Below the pieces are notes generated by a model. It worked only from the letters and a program-made list of their open reading frames with translations, was not told the DNA's origin and made no database searches. Below, piece by piece: positions 1 to 9,500 of a DNA stretch of 58,598 nucleotides; the stretch's first letter is position 1; every line of letters begins with the position of its first letter. The DNA comes from Paenibacillus zeirhizosphaerae (GTDB lineage Bacteria; Bacillota; Bacilli; Paenibacillales; Paenibacillaceae): contig NZ_JAPCKK010000020.1 in NCBI RefSeq assembly GCF_030705605.1, forward strand, positions 1 through 58,598. Reading direction: 5' to 3'. A program made the position numbers and the translations under genes.

Positions 1-113
1 GCTTCTGCGTGCAGATTTCTCCGAGCGCAGGCATCCTAGCTACACGGGGGCTTGGCCCCTCCCGTGACCGGACTCTCACCGGTTAGAAAATGCGTGCTTA
101 GCTGGGCACGCGC
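1..113. other. hairpin-rich noncoding stretch at the left edge
   Basis: No credible reading frame is seen. Three hairpins follow one another: CACGGGGG pairing with CCTCCCGTG (about 42-67), ACCGG with CCGGT (about 67-83), and GCGTGC with GCACGC (about 92-111). Read on the minus strand, the phrase GGTGAGAGTCCGGTC resembles domain I of bacterial group II introns. A truncated intron or another structured RNA is therefore possible. The window edge cuts it, so the identity stays open. Confidence 0.3.
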
Positions 114-160
114 CAAAGGCGAACGCTCCGCTTTTCCGGAATTGCTTCGTTCTCTCCGCT
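114..160. repeat. dispersed intergenic repeat, copy 1
   Basis: This segment matches 34809-34855 almost base for base (one or two differences). Its first 24 bases also occur, inverted, at 2351-2373 and 4157-4179. The shared core begins CAAAGGCGA and continues CTCCGCTT. All copies lie between genes, so this looks like a chromosomal REP-like family and not part of a gene. Confidence 0.65.
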
Positions 161-227
161 GCTCCGTGCTTAACCCAACTTAATAATTCCTAATAGAGCT
201 CAATTATCGAAAAGGAGGTTTATTTCC

Positions 228-448
228 ATGTCAGATGATTCCACAACAAGACGCCTTAAAGAGTTAGGGATCGAGCTCCCTGAAGCGAGTGATCCTGCAG
301 CACGATAAATGGTTGTTCTGATTTGTTCTTAGAAGCTTTTGGTGAAGAGAAAGGCTCCCATGCAAGGTCCGTATTCGGAGCTATTTCTTTGCGTGATAAT
401 TTGCCCATCATCATTGATTCCATATTTGAATATAGTACTACGGACTAG
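228..448 (+). pseudogene. RidA/YjgF-family gene with internal deletion
   Basis: Two pieces of one RidA-type gene (enamine/imine deaminase family) can be read. The 5' piece (228-308) starts with ATG behind an AAAGGAGG site at 211-218. It encodes 26 residues including RLKELGIELPEASDPAA, the usual N-terminus of this family, then stops. The 3' piece is in another frame, about 308-448. It encodes SDLFLEAFGEEKGSHARSV and ends IIIDSIFEYSTTD, matching the family's C-terminus (HARS motif, then the hydrophobic last strand). Roughly 70-80 central residues are gone and the frame is broken at the join, so no functional trimer can be made. The intact ribosome site suggests recent loss. Confidence 0.7.
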
Positions 449-626
449 TCTTCAATTGATGACGTTTACAGTCTTTGCACAATTAACGACTCGTCAGTCC
501 ACGAAAACGTCTGTTAAGAGGCTTGCGCCTACGTGGATTTACTCCGCCCGTCAAATCGCCGGAAAAGGTGAAGACGGTACGATATAACTCAAGATTGGAT
601 ATGTGACAGCTCTATGAAGGGTTGCC

Positions 627-2225
627 TTAGCTGGATTTCCAGCGGTCGTAGGCTGTTTGATAGATCTCCGCCAGACGGCCTCCGCCCATTTTGTTAATAG
701 TCTCCACATACTTATCCCAATTCGCAAGCGGCTCCTGGCCTGTCACAAACCGTGCCTCCATCTGCTCCACATACGTGTCCAGGTCGGATTGCAGACTTGT
801 GACCTCCGCCTGTTCTTCCTCGGTCAGGAACAATACAGGGAACGGAATTCTCGCTCCCCGATCAAGCAGCTTCTCCTGTGATTGCTGGGCCACCCATTTG
901 TCAAAATCAGTGGTAAGCCCTTTGTTGATATCGTCCGTCATCATAGCTGGTGTCGGAATGCCGTAATTCGGCGTGATGGTGGCGCGATAGTCTTCGCGTT
1001 CCATGCCGTTCGGAACAGGCAGCCATTCCTTCACACGTGCTTCCTTGTCCGTATATTTCCAAAGCAGGCCATCCGGACCTTTATCGAACAAAACGGCACC
1101 TTCGTAGGAATAAATGTAATCCACCCACCGCATCGAGGCTTCCGGCGCGGGATTCGTGCTGGTAATCGCAAAGGCTCCGCCCGTGACTCCCTTGTTGCGG
1201 GCAATCGCCGGGGTATCGACCATGTCACTTTTCACCGGGCTGAACATCGGATCATCCGAGCTTGGTTCGCCGCCCAATACAAAATAGGCATGCCAGTCGG
1301 AGAACAGGCCCAGTTGTCCGTTCTTGCCCTTAGCTTTTTTCTGTTCAGCCGTTTGCGAAAAGGTATCATGATCCAGCAAATCCTCATTCCAAAGCCGGTT
1401 CAGGTAAGTCAGATACTCCTTGTACCCTTCTTCAACCGGTGTGTAATGCACCTTGTCCAGGTCATCCACATAAATTTTCTCTTCATAAATGCCGAAGGCA
1501 CCCAGGAGCCATGTGCGGATGTCCTTCAGCTTTACGGAGGTGAGCGGGATTTCATCCTGCTTACCGTTGCCGTTCGGGTCCTCTTCCTTGACGCGTTTCA
1601 GATATTCATATAATTCGTCTGTCGTTTCAGGAAGCTTGGTTACTCCCAATGCCTTTAAATAATCACCGTTATACCACAAAGGATTCTTGTACCAGGGTTG
1701 GTTGAACTCGATGCGCGGCAGAGAATATATATGCCCGTCCGGCGCCGTAATCGATTTGCGGATTTCCGGATTTTCATCCAGAATTTTTTTGAAATTTGGC
1801 GCGTATTCATCGATCAGATTTTCAAGCGGAATCAGAATGCCCTGACTGCCGTAAGTCAGCTCTTCGGCCGGAGTCAGGCCGGCTGCGTAGAACATGTCCG
1901 GATACTCCCCGCTGACGAAGACCAGATTCTTTTTCGTCTCGAAGCTTTCCTTCGGGGCATTCATGAATTCAAGATGGATTCCGCTAAGCTCCTCCATTTC
2001 ATGAATGACCGGCATATCCGCCCAGTTCTGAATACCAACATCCGGCCCCATCATCGTAAGCGTCAACGGTTCACTTACAATGGGAAAGCCTTCTTTATTA
2101 ACGATTTCTGCCTTAGCGGACGGCCCTTCCGCCGCCCCTGAGTCCGATGATCCGCAGCCCGCCAGCAGCGATACACTAAGGCCCGCCGCCAGCAGCAGGC
2201 TGAGGCTTTGTTTCAAAGTAATCAT
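627..2225 (-). CDS. CUT1 sugar ABC transporter, substrate-binding lipoprotein (copy 1)
   Basis: This 532-residue protein has a lipoprotein signal peptide ending LLAGC (lipidated Cys24). It is followed by the type-1 oligosaccharide-binding fold typical of Paenibacillus LipO/LplA-like proteins. It would sit on the outer membrane face and deliver a sugar to the permeases at 4309-6225. It is a close paralog of the next gene upstream (2445-4043), with the same length and long identical stretches such as the SLSLLLAAGLSVSLLAGCG leader. This is the last gene of the leftward transporter operon. ATG is preceded by GGAAAGGGATG. The substrate is not shown by sequence; the mannosidases divergent from the operon suggest manno-oligosaccharides. 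No ATPase gene is nearby, as is usual where a shared MsmX-type ATPase serves several CUT1 systems. Confidence 0.9.
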   Translation of the reverse strand: MITLKQSLSLLLAAGLSVSLLAGCGSSDSGAAEGPSAKAEIVNKEGFPIVSEPLTLTMMGPDVGIQNWADMPVIHEMEELSGIHLEFMNAPKESFETKKNLVFVSGEYPDMFYAAGLTPAEELTYGSQGILIPLENLIDEYAPNFKKILDENPEIRKSITAPDGHIYSLPRIEFNQPWYKNPLWYNGDYLKALGVTKLPETTDELYEYLKRVKEEDPNGNGKQDEIPLTSVKLKDIRTWLLGAFGIYEEKIYVDDLDKVHYTPVEEGYKEYLTYLNRLWNEDLLDHDTFSQTAEQKKAKGKNGQLGLFSDWHAYFVLGGEPSSDDPMFSPVKSDMVDTPAIARNKGVTGGAFAITSTNPAPEASMRWVDYIYSYEGAVLFDKGPDGLLWKYTDKEARVKEWLPVPNGMEREDYRATITPNYGIPTPAMMTDDINKGLTTDFDKWVAQQSQEKLLDRGARIPFPVLFLTEEEQAEVTSLQSDLDTYVEQMEARFVTGQEPLANWDKYVETINKMGGGRLAEIYQTAYDRWKSS

Positions 2226-2336
2226 AGTTTCATCCCTTTCCTGTCATAGATGACTAAGATGGCAGTAAAATTCCTTTCACTTCCCCAGCTTCGAAGAAAA
2301 CACCCAAGAAAATTGCTTTCCCCACGTACAGAGGGA

Positions 2337-2445
2337 GCAGAATTCCACTGGAGAAGCGGAGCGTTCGCCTTTGTCCCCGGATTTTTACCACTTAAATGTA
2401 ATTCAATAAAATCCGGGGACAACAGCGATCGGAAGTGGAATCTGC
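2337..2445. repeat. intercistronic hairpin repeat, copy A
   Basis: The ends form an inverted repeat (GCAGAATTCCACT and AGTGGAATCTGC). A second nested stem pairs CCCCGGATTTTTA with ATAAAATCCGGGG. Similarity to copy B (4143-4250) continues left to about 2289. Read leftward, it lies immediately after the stop of the 2445-4043 gene and before the 627-2225 gene. It could stabilise the upstream message or attenuate read-through. The segment 2351-2373 is the inverted core of the repeat seen at 114 and 34809. Confidence 0.75.
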
Positions 2446-4043
2446 TAACTCTCCTTCCAGCGGTCATACGCCCCCTGATACACCTCACGCACGCGGCTGC
2501 CGCCCATTTTCTCCAGCGTTTCAATGTAGTTGTTCCAGTTACCCAGTGGCTCCTGACCTGTGACAAACCTGGCCTCCATCTGCTCCACATACGTACGCAG
2601 GTCCGACAGCAGGCCAGACACCTCCGTCTGCTCCTCCTGCGTCAGGAAGAGCGCCGGGAACGGAACCCGGGCTCCGCGGTCCACCAGCTTCTCCTTTGTC
2701 TCCTTGTCGACCCAGTCATCAAAGTCGCTCTTGAGTCCTTTCACCACATCATCGTTCACCATCATTGGCGAGGCGATACCGTAATTGGGGGTCAGGGTCG
2801 CACGGTACTCTTCGCGGTCACCTCCGCCGGGAACCGGAAGCCATTCCTTGGTCAAGATATCTTTATCCGTATACTTCCAGAGAACGCCCTCTGGACCTTT
2901 ATCGAACAGCAGCGCTCCCTCATATGTGTAAATGTAGTCGATCCAGCGCAGGGAGGCTTCAGGCGCCGGATTGGAGCTGGTAATGGCGAATTGCCCCGTG
3001 GAAATGCCTCTATGCTTGGCAATGGCGGCCGCCTCGACGGAATCGCTTTTTATCGGGATGAACATAGGGTCTTCGGTGCTCTGCTCTCCGCCAAGTGTAA
3101 AGTAGGCATGCCAGTCAGGGAACAGGGCAAGCAGATTGCTGCGGCCTTTCGCCTTTTTCTGCTCATCCGTCTGTGAGAAGGCTTCATGATCCAGCAAGTC
3201 CTCGCTCCACAGCCTGTTCATATACTTCAAATACTCCAGGTAGGCGTCATCCAGCGGGGTAAAATGGACCTGCTCCTTATCATCCACATACAGTTCTTCA
3301 TCGTAAATGCCGAAGGCGCCGAGCATCCAGACCCGGATGTCCTTGATCTTGACGGACTCCAGCGGGATTTCGTCCGCCTTGCCGTTGCCGTTCGGGTCTT
3401 CTTCCTTCACCCGTTTCAGATAGGTATAAAGCTCCTCCGTCGTCTCCGGCAGTTTCTTCACACCAAGCGCTTTCAGGAAATCCCCGTTGTACCACAGCGG
3501 GCCTCGGTACCAGACTGCATTCAAGTCAATGCGGGGCAAAGAATAGATATGACCGTCGGGAGCGGTGATCGATTTGCGGATATCCGGGTGCTCGTCGAGA
3601 ATTTTTTGCACATTGGGCGCATATTCCGGCAGCAGCTCCTCCAGGGGCAGCAGAATGCCCTGGCTGCCGTAGGTGATCTCCTCGGCCTGCGTCAGGCTGG
3701 CCGCATACAGTATGTCCGGATACTCCCCGCTGGCGAACACCAGGTTTTTCTTCGTTTCAAAGCTGTCCAGCGGGGCGTTGGCAAACTTCAGTTGAATGCC
3801 AGTCAGCTTCTCCATCTCCTGCATCACCTTCATGTCCTGCCAGTTCTGAATGCCGACGTCCGGTGCCATCATCGTAAGGGTCAACGGTTCACTAACAATC
3901 GGAAAACCTTCTTTATTGACAATTTCTACAGTAGCGGACGGCCCTTCCGCCGTTCCTGAGTCCGGGGAGCCGCAGCCCGCCAGCAGCGATACACTAAGAC
4001 CTGCCGCAAGCAGCAGGCTGAGGCTTTTTCTGAAAGTAATCAT
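2445..4043 (-). CDS. CUT1 sugar ABC transporter, substrate-binding lipoprotein (copy 2)
   Basis: This is the 532-residue paralog of 627-2225, with lipobox LLAGC (Cys24) and the same solute-binding fold. The frame is open upstream to 4154. The start is placed at 4043 because the leader there (MITFRKSLSLLLAAG) matches its paralog and has AAGGGATGG before it. It follows the permease gene, separated by hairpin repeat copy B. The two paralogs differ at many scattered positions, so the duplication is not recent, and both frames are intact. They may bind different oligosaccharides or different anomers. Confidence 0.9.
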   Translation of the reverse strand: MITFRKSLSLLLAAGLSVSLLAGCGSPDSGTAEGPSATVEIVNKEGFPIVSEPLTLTMMAPDVGIQNWQDMKVMQEMEKLTGIQLKFANAPLDSFETKKNLVFASGEYPDILYAASLTQAEEITYGSQGILLPLEELLPEYAPNVQKILDEHPDIRKSITAPDGHIYSLPRIDLNAVWYRGPLWYNGDFLKALGVKKLPETTEELYTYLKRVKEEDPNGNGKADEIPLESVKIKDIRVWMLGAFGIYDEELYVDDKEQVHFTPLDDAYLEYLKYMNRLWSEDLLDHEAFSQTDEQKKAKGRSNLLALFPDWHAYFTLGGEQSTEDPMFIPIKSDSVEAAAIAKHRGISTGQFAITSSNPAPEASLRWIDYIYTYEGALLFDKGPEGVLWKYTDKDILTKEWLPVPGGGDREEYRATLTPNYGIASPMMVNDDVVKGLKSDFDDWVDKETKEKLVDRGARVPFPALFLTQEEQTEVSGLLSDLRTYVEQMEARFVTGQEPLGNWNNYIETLEKMGGSRVREVYQGAYDRWKES

Positions 4044-4142
4044 ATTTCCATCCCTTTCCCGGTGTTTTCCTGGCGTTGAAACTAACGGAATAACCCGCTT
4101 CGAAGAAAGCACCCAAAAAATGTCTTCCCACGTACAGAGGGA

Positions 4143-4250
4143 GCAGAATTCCACTGGAGAAGCGAAGCGTTCGCCTTTGTTCCCGGATTTTTACCGCTAA
4201 AAACAATTCAATAAAATCCGGGGACAACAGCGATCGGAAGTGGAATCTGC
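4143..4250. repeat. intercistronic hairpin repeat, copy B
   Basis: This is the second copy of the element at 2337-2445, with the same outer arms (GCAGAATTCCACT, AGTGGAATCTGC) and the same inner CCGGATTTTT/AAAATCCGG stem. It separates the permease gene (4309-5220) from binding-protein copy 2. A [repeat + binding protein] unit of about 1.8 kb was therefore duplicated in tandem. Confidence 0.75.
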
Positions 4251-4308
4251 ACCCGGCGTATCTGTAGCTAACACCGAGGTTATTCCGTTATTCCGTTATT
4301 TCGTTATC

Positions 4309-5220
4309 TCACCCCTTCACGGAACCAATCATCACCCCCTGCACGAAATAGCGCTGCAGGAAAGGATAGATCACGATGACCGGCAGCGTGGAGACGATAA
4401 TGGCGGCATATTTTACAAGTGATGCCACATCCGCCTTGTTGTTCAGCGCAATGGCCATGTCCCCGCTGACGGCAACGCCCGTCGTTTCTGCCGTCATCTC
4501 CTGCAGGACGAGAATCTGGCGCAGAATGAGCTGCAGCGGATATTGGCTCTCATCCGTCAAATAAATGAGCGCCGAGAAATAGCTGTTCCAGTGGCTCACC
4601 CCGTAAAACAGGGCCATCACGGCGATAATGGGACCGGAGAGCGGCAAAATAATGCGTACGAACAGCTTGAAATTGGTGCAGCCGTCCATTTGGGCGGCTT
4701 CCTGCAGCTCATGGGGAATCGTCGTCTGGAAAAAGGTTCTGGCAACGATGATATTCCAGACGGAGGCTGCCACCGGCAGAATCAGCGCTCCCATCGAGTT
4801 CATAAGGCCCAGGCTTTTGACCAGCAGGTAGCTCGGCACCAGACCGCCGCTGAAGAACATCGTAACGAGCATCATCCCCATAAAAAAATTACGCCCGACA
4901 AAATCCTTCCGGCTCAGGGCATACGCGGCCGGGAGCGTTACTGCCAGATTCAGCAGCGTGCCGAGTACCGTATACAGGATGGTGTTGGTGTAACCGTTCC
5001 ATATTTTAGCGTTTTCAAAAACCCGCTTGTACCCGTCTACATTCCAGCCCTTGGGAAACAGCCACATTTCCCCCGAATTAACGTATCGCGGATCGCTGAC
5101 CGAAGCGCTCAGGATATAGAGAACCGGGTACAGCACAATGATCATGGCAATGGACAAGTAGATATAGTTCAAAATAACGAATAACCGGTCCAAACGTGTC
5201 TCTTTAACGGGTGTAATCAT
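4309..5220 (-). CDS. CUT1 sugar ABC transporter permease (LplC/YtcP-like)
   Basis: This 303-residue inner-membrane protein has six predicted membrane segments, starting with IYLSIAMIIVLYPVLYILSA near residue 18. The cytoplasmic EAA loop reads ELQEAAQMDGCTNF, followed by ILPLSGPIIA, and contacts the ATPase. With the 5233-6225 protein it forms the heterodimeric channel for the sugar bound by the two lipoproteins. ATG lies 12 bases after the stop of the other permease gene, with AGGGGGACAG before it, so the genes are cotranscribed. Downstream the message enters hairpin repeat copy B. Confidence 0.92.
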   Translation of the reverse strand: MITPVKETRLDRLFVILNYIYLSIAMIIVLYPVLYILSASVSDPRYVNSGEMWLFPKGWNVDGYKRVFENAKIWNGYTNTILYTVLGTLLNLAVTLPAAYALSRKDFVGRNFFMGMMLVTMFFSGGLVPSYLLVKSLGLMNSMGALILPVAASVWNIIVARTFFQTTIPHELQEAAQMDGCTNFKLFVRIILPLSGPIIAVMALFYGVSHWNSYFSALIYLTDESQYPLQLILRQILVLQEMTAETTGVAVSGDMAIALNNKADVASLVKYAAIIVSTLPVIVIYPFLQRYFVQGVMIGSVKG

Positions 5221-5232
5221 CAGCTGTCCCCC

Positions 5233-6225
5233 TTACCATAAGCTGTTTTCGCTTGTGCGGCGTGCGATTTGGTTGACGGTAATCAGCAGCAAGGCATTTA
5301 CAACGGAATTGAATAATCCCACAGCCGTGGAGAAGCTGTACTGGGCATCCACCAGGCCCGAACGGTACACGAAGGTGGAAATGACGTCAGAGGAGCTCAT
5401 ATTGAGCGGATTTTGCAGCAGCAGGATTTTCTCAAAGCCAACGCCCAGAATATTGCCCATATTGAGAATCAGCAGAATGGTGATCGTCGGCAAAATAGTC
5501 GGAATATTGATGTGCAGCATGCGCTTGAAGCGGCTGGCTCCATCGACGATGGCTGCCTCGTGCAGCTGCGGATCGACACCGGACAGCGCCGCCAAATAAA
5601 TAATCGTCCCCCAGCCCGCGCTCTGCCAGACACCGGACAGCACATACACGGTCTTGAACCAGGCGGGATCGGTCAGGAGATCAGGCGACTGGAAGCCAAG
5701 AAATTCCACGATCCGCACAATCATGCCGCTAGATGGGGATAAAAAGGTGATAATCATGCCGGCCATAACAACAACGGAAATAAAGTGTGGAGCATAGGTG
5801 ATCGTCTGTACGGATCGCTTGAAAAAGCCGTTCCGGATTTCATTAAAAGCCAGCGCCAGGATGATCGGAAGCGGGAAGCCTACCGCCAGCTCGTACAAGC
5901 TAAGGCTAAAGGTGTTCCATAGCAGGTCCCAAAAATAATAGGAATTAAAAAAGCGTTCAAAATGATCAAAGCCTACCCACGGACTGCCGGTGATCCCCTT
6001 CGTGGGAATAAAATTTTTGAAGGCGATCTGGACACCGTACATCGGGATGTAGTGAAAGATAATAAAATACAGCAATGCCGGAGCGATAAACAGATACAAT
6101 TCCCAATTTTTCAGAATCCGGCTCCAAAGGGTTCTGCCCATCTCTCTGGAGGAAAGAACGGTACCTTGCACTGCAGCCGACTTCAACGAGAGAGTCCCTT
6201 CCTCTCTTTTCTTCATAGCATCCAT
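5233..6225 (-). CDS. CUT1 sugar ABC transporter permease (LplB/YteP-like)
   Basis: This 330-residue permease is the first gene of the leftward transporter operon. A cytoplasmic N-terminus of about 40 residues precedes the first segment (WELYLFIAPALLYFIIFHYI). The LplB-family phrase YIPMYGVQIAFKNF follows. The EAA loop is LHEAAIVDGASRF, then INIPTILPTI. Two starts are possible (MDAMKKRE or MKKRE); the first, at 6225, is kept, with GAGGGGATGG upstream. The promoter must lie in 6226-6540, shared with the divergent alpha-mannosidase gene. Confidence 0.9.
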   Translation of the reverse strand: MDAMKKREEGTLSLKSAAVQGTVLSSREMGRTLWSRILKNWELYLFIAPALLYFIIFHYIPMYGVQIAFKNFIPTKGITGSPWVGFDHFERFFNSYYFWDLLWNTFSLSLYELAVGFPLPIILALAFNEIRNGFFKRSVQTITYAPHFISVVVMAGMIITFLSPSSGMIVRIVEFLGFQSPDLLTDPAWFKTVYVLSGVWQSAGWGTIIYLAALSGVDPQLHEAAIVDGASRFKRMLHINIPTILPTITILLILNMGNILGVGFEKILLLQNPLNMSSSDVISTFVYRSGLVDAQYSFSTAVGLFNSVVNALLLITVNQIARRTSENSLW

Positions 6226-6540
6226 CCCCTCTTTTCAATGTTCAGGCTGTAGTTCGCGGCTTGCGCCGCAACCCCGGGGCCCCGCTTGGAGTTACTGAGG
6301 AAATTGTAGTCCGACGCTTTCACAAGGTAAATATGTAGAATCTGCACAAACGCGGCAAAATAGCTGCCATCCTTTATACAACAAGGTTTTAAAGAACTAT
6401 GCAACTCCTTTTTGAAAGCGTTTGTACATGTTGGCTATATGTGAAATTTGTTATCGAAGGGTCAATTCACATCTAACACATTGCATAATCGATCAGGTTG
6501 TGTAATTCTTTCTAACGAGCCGTTAGGAGGGATATGGAAC
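6226..6540. other. divergent promoter region, transporter operon / mannosidases
   Basis: This 315-base gap between two head-to-head operons holds no gene. A cre-like site is marked separately at 6413. Candidate -10 hexamers (CATAAT near 6484) exist, but no clear -35 partner could be assigned. The AraC regulator encoded at 11072-11980 is a plausible activator acting here. Confidence 0.45.
6413..6426 (+). promoter_or_regulatory. candidate cre (CcpA) site
   Basis: TGAAAGCGTTTGTA matches the catabolite-responsive consensus TGWAANCGNTNWCA at 12 of 14 positions. It lies between the divergent transporter and mannosidase operons, where glucose repression through CcpA would be expected. Repression itself is inferred. 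Confidence 0.45.
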
Positions 6541-9500
6541 ATGTTTCTGACTGAGAAAAAATTGTATGCACGTCTGAGAGAATTAGATGAATACCGTTAC
6601 CGGGACCGGATTCCGTTCAAGGAGCTCCGGACACTCGAAGATGAAGGTTCCGGAGTCAATCCCGACCTGCCGGAGATCAGTGGAGACTGGGGGATTATCC
6701 ATCACGGGGATACCTGGACCGGCCGCGACCGTTATCTATGGCTCTCCGTCGATGCGGAATTCCCGGCCGAGTGGGCGGGAAAACGAGTGCTGGGTCGCTT
6801 CGATTTCGGCACCACCGGCGGGGGCACCAATTCAGGGTTCGAGTCGATGCTGTACTTGGACGGCCAGCCATATCAGGGCGTCGATTCCAACCATAAGGAA
6901 GTGTTCTTTGCGGGAGTGGATGTAGCAGGCGGCAGCAAAAGACTGTTATTCCGGCTGTGGTCGGGCCTCGAAGGAGGCGGAAAGCCCAGAGAGCAGAAGC
7001 ATGAAATCAAGCTCGCGGAAATTTGCTGGCTGGATGAAGCGGCAGACGATCTGTACTACACCGGGTTAACGGTGTATCAAACGATCCAGGTGCTGGACGA
7101 GCAGGATGCCGAACGTGCGCTGCTGCAGAAAACGATGGATCGGGCCTTCCGCCTGATCGACTGGAGCGAGCCAGGCTCGGACGCTTTTTATGAAAGCGTG
7201 GCTGCGGCCCGTAAATATCTGTCCGACCGGATCGATGAAATGGACAAAAACACGCTCGTCACCATTACCTGTGTCGGCCATACCCATATTGACGTCGCCT
7301 GGCTGTGGCGGTTAAAGCATACGCGTGAGAAAAGCGCCCGCTCCTTCTCTACGGTCATGCGTCTGATGGAGCTGTTCCCGGAATATATTTTTCTGCAAAC
7401 CCAGCCGCAGCTTTACGAATACATCAAGCAGGACTTCCCCGAAATTTATGAGCAAATTCAAAAACGGGTCAAGGAAGGGCGCTGGGAAGCCGGCGGCGGC
7501 ATGTGGCTGGAAGCGGACTGCAATCTGACGTCAGGTGAATCGCTCACCCGCCAGCTGCTGGTGGGCACCAGATTTTTCAAGGAAGAATTCGGAGCAGATT
7601 GTGAGTACCTGTGGCTGCCTGACGTGTTCGGGTACAGTTGGTCGCTGCCACAAATTTTACGCAAGTCCGGAATCAACACATTTATGACCACCAAAATCAG
7701 CTGGAACCAATATAATCGAATGCCGCACGATACGTTCAAATGGCGCGGGATTGACGGCTCGGAGGTGCTAACCCATTTCATCACCACGGTTGAGCCGTGG
7801 GCTGTGGCCTCGTCCACGTTCTATACGTATAACGGGCATGTCGAACCAAAGACGGTCAAAGGCAGTTGGCGGGCTTACCGGGACAAGGAGCTGAATCAGG
7901 AACTGCTGCTATCGTATGGCTACGGCGACGGCGGAGGCGGCGTCAATCGCGAAATGCTGGAAATGCGGCGCAGAATCGACCGTCTGCCAGGGCTGCCCAA
8001 GGTGAAGACCGGCCGAGCGGATGAGTATTTCCGGCGGCTGCAGGAGACCGTGGAAAATACGGGGAGCTACGTGCACACCTGGGACGGGGAGCTGTACCTT
8101 GAATACCACCGCGGCACCTATACGAGCCAGGCCTACAATAAGCGCATGAACCGCAAGCTGGAGCTGCTGTACCGGGAGGCGGAATGGCTCAACGTCTGGC
8201 AAAGCGTGCTGGGCGGAGATTGGACGCTGTACGAGGGGAAAAAGCTGACGGACGGCTGGAAGATCATTTTACGCAACCAGTTCCACGACATAATCCCCGG
8301 CTCCTCGATCCGGGAAGTCTACGAGGACAGCAGGCTGGAATACGCCGAAGCGGAGGAAATCGGCCAGTTAGTGCGAACACAGGCTGAACAAGGCATCGCT
8401 TCTGCCGGGGAATCAGACGACCCTGGGCGGAAGTCAGATTCGGCGGGAGTCAGATCCTTCGTGATCTGGAACTCCTCCCCATGGCAGCGCACAGACCTGG
8501 TTGATGTTCCCCTTCCAGACAGCGGCGGTTCAGGTGTATGGCGCACCATGGACGGCCGCACGCTGAACGCGCAGTGGAATAACGGCATCTGGACGATTCA
8601 AGTGGAAGACCTCCCTCCGCTCGGTTACACAACAATTGTGTTGGAAATGGGAGCCGGGAATGCAATTCTGCCGCCTACAAGCGCGGATACACCATTCCAG
8701 TTCCGGGAGAACGGGCTGTCGACGCCGTTTTACGAGCTGGAATGGAACGGACACGGGCAGCTTACCCGCCTGTACGACAAGGAGCAGCAAAGAGAGGTGC
8801 TGGCACGGGGAGGCCGCGGCAACGTGCTGCAGCTGTTTGAGGATAAACCGCTCAATTTTGATGCATGGGATATCGATATTTTTTATCAGGAAAAAATGCG
8901 GGAGATCACGGAGCTGACCCGTATGGAAGTGGTGGAAAAAGGCCCGCTGCGGGCGGTGATCCACTTCGAATGGAAATACGGCGGGTCCGTCATCACGCAG
9001 GATATGATTCTGTATGCCAACGACCAGCGCATAGATTTTGCGACAGAAGCGGATTGGCATGAGCGGCATCAGCTGCTGAAGGTAGCCTTCCCCGTTCACA
9101 TCCGCTCGACCGAGGCGACCTATGATATCCAGTACGGCAACGTCAAGCGGCCGACCCACTGGAATACGAGCTGGGACAGCGCGCGTTTCGAGTCTGTCGG
9201 CCACCAGTGGGCGGATTTGTCCGACCGCGGCTACGGTGTCAGCCTGATGAATGATTGCAAGTACGGTTATGACATCAAGGACAACGTGCTGCGCCTGTCC
9301 CTGATTAAATGCGCCACCTCGCCGGATATCGAAGCTGACCAGGGGCATCACCGCTTCACTTATTCCCTGCTTCCGCATCAGGGTGACTGGCTGCAGGGCA
9401 ATACCGTGCCAAGCGCATGGGCCTTGAACGCCCCGTTGCGCTTCACCGAAGGAGCCGCACACGCCTCGTCGTTGTCGATGTTCCGTCTGTCCACAGACAC

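Noticed and set aside
882..1613. 243-codon plus-strand frame within the first binding-protein gene
   Set aside because: It is the reverse shadow of a clear lipoprotein gene, has no ribosome site, and its composition (Arg/His-rich) is not protein-like.
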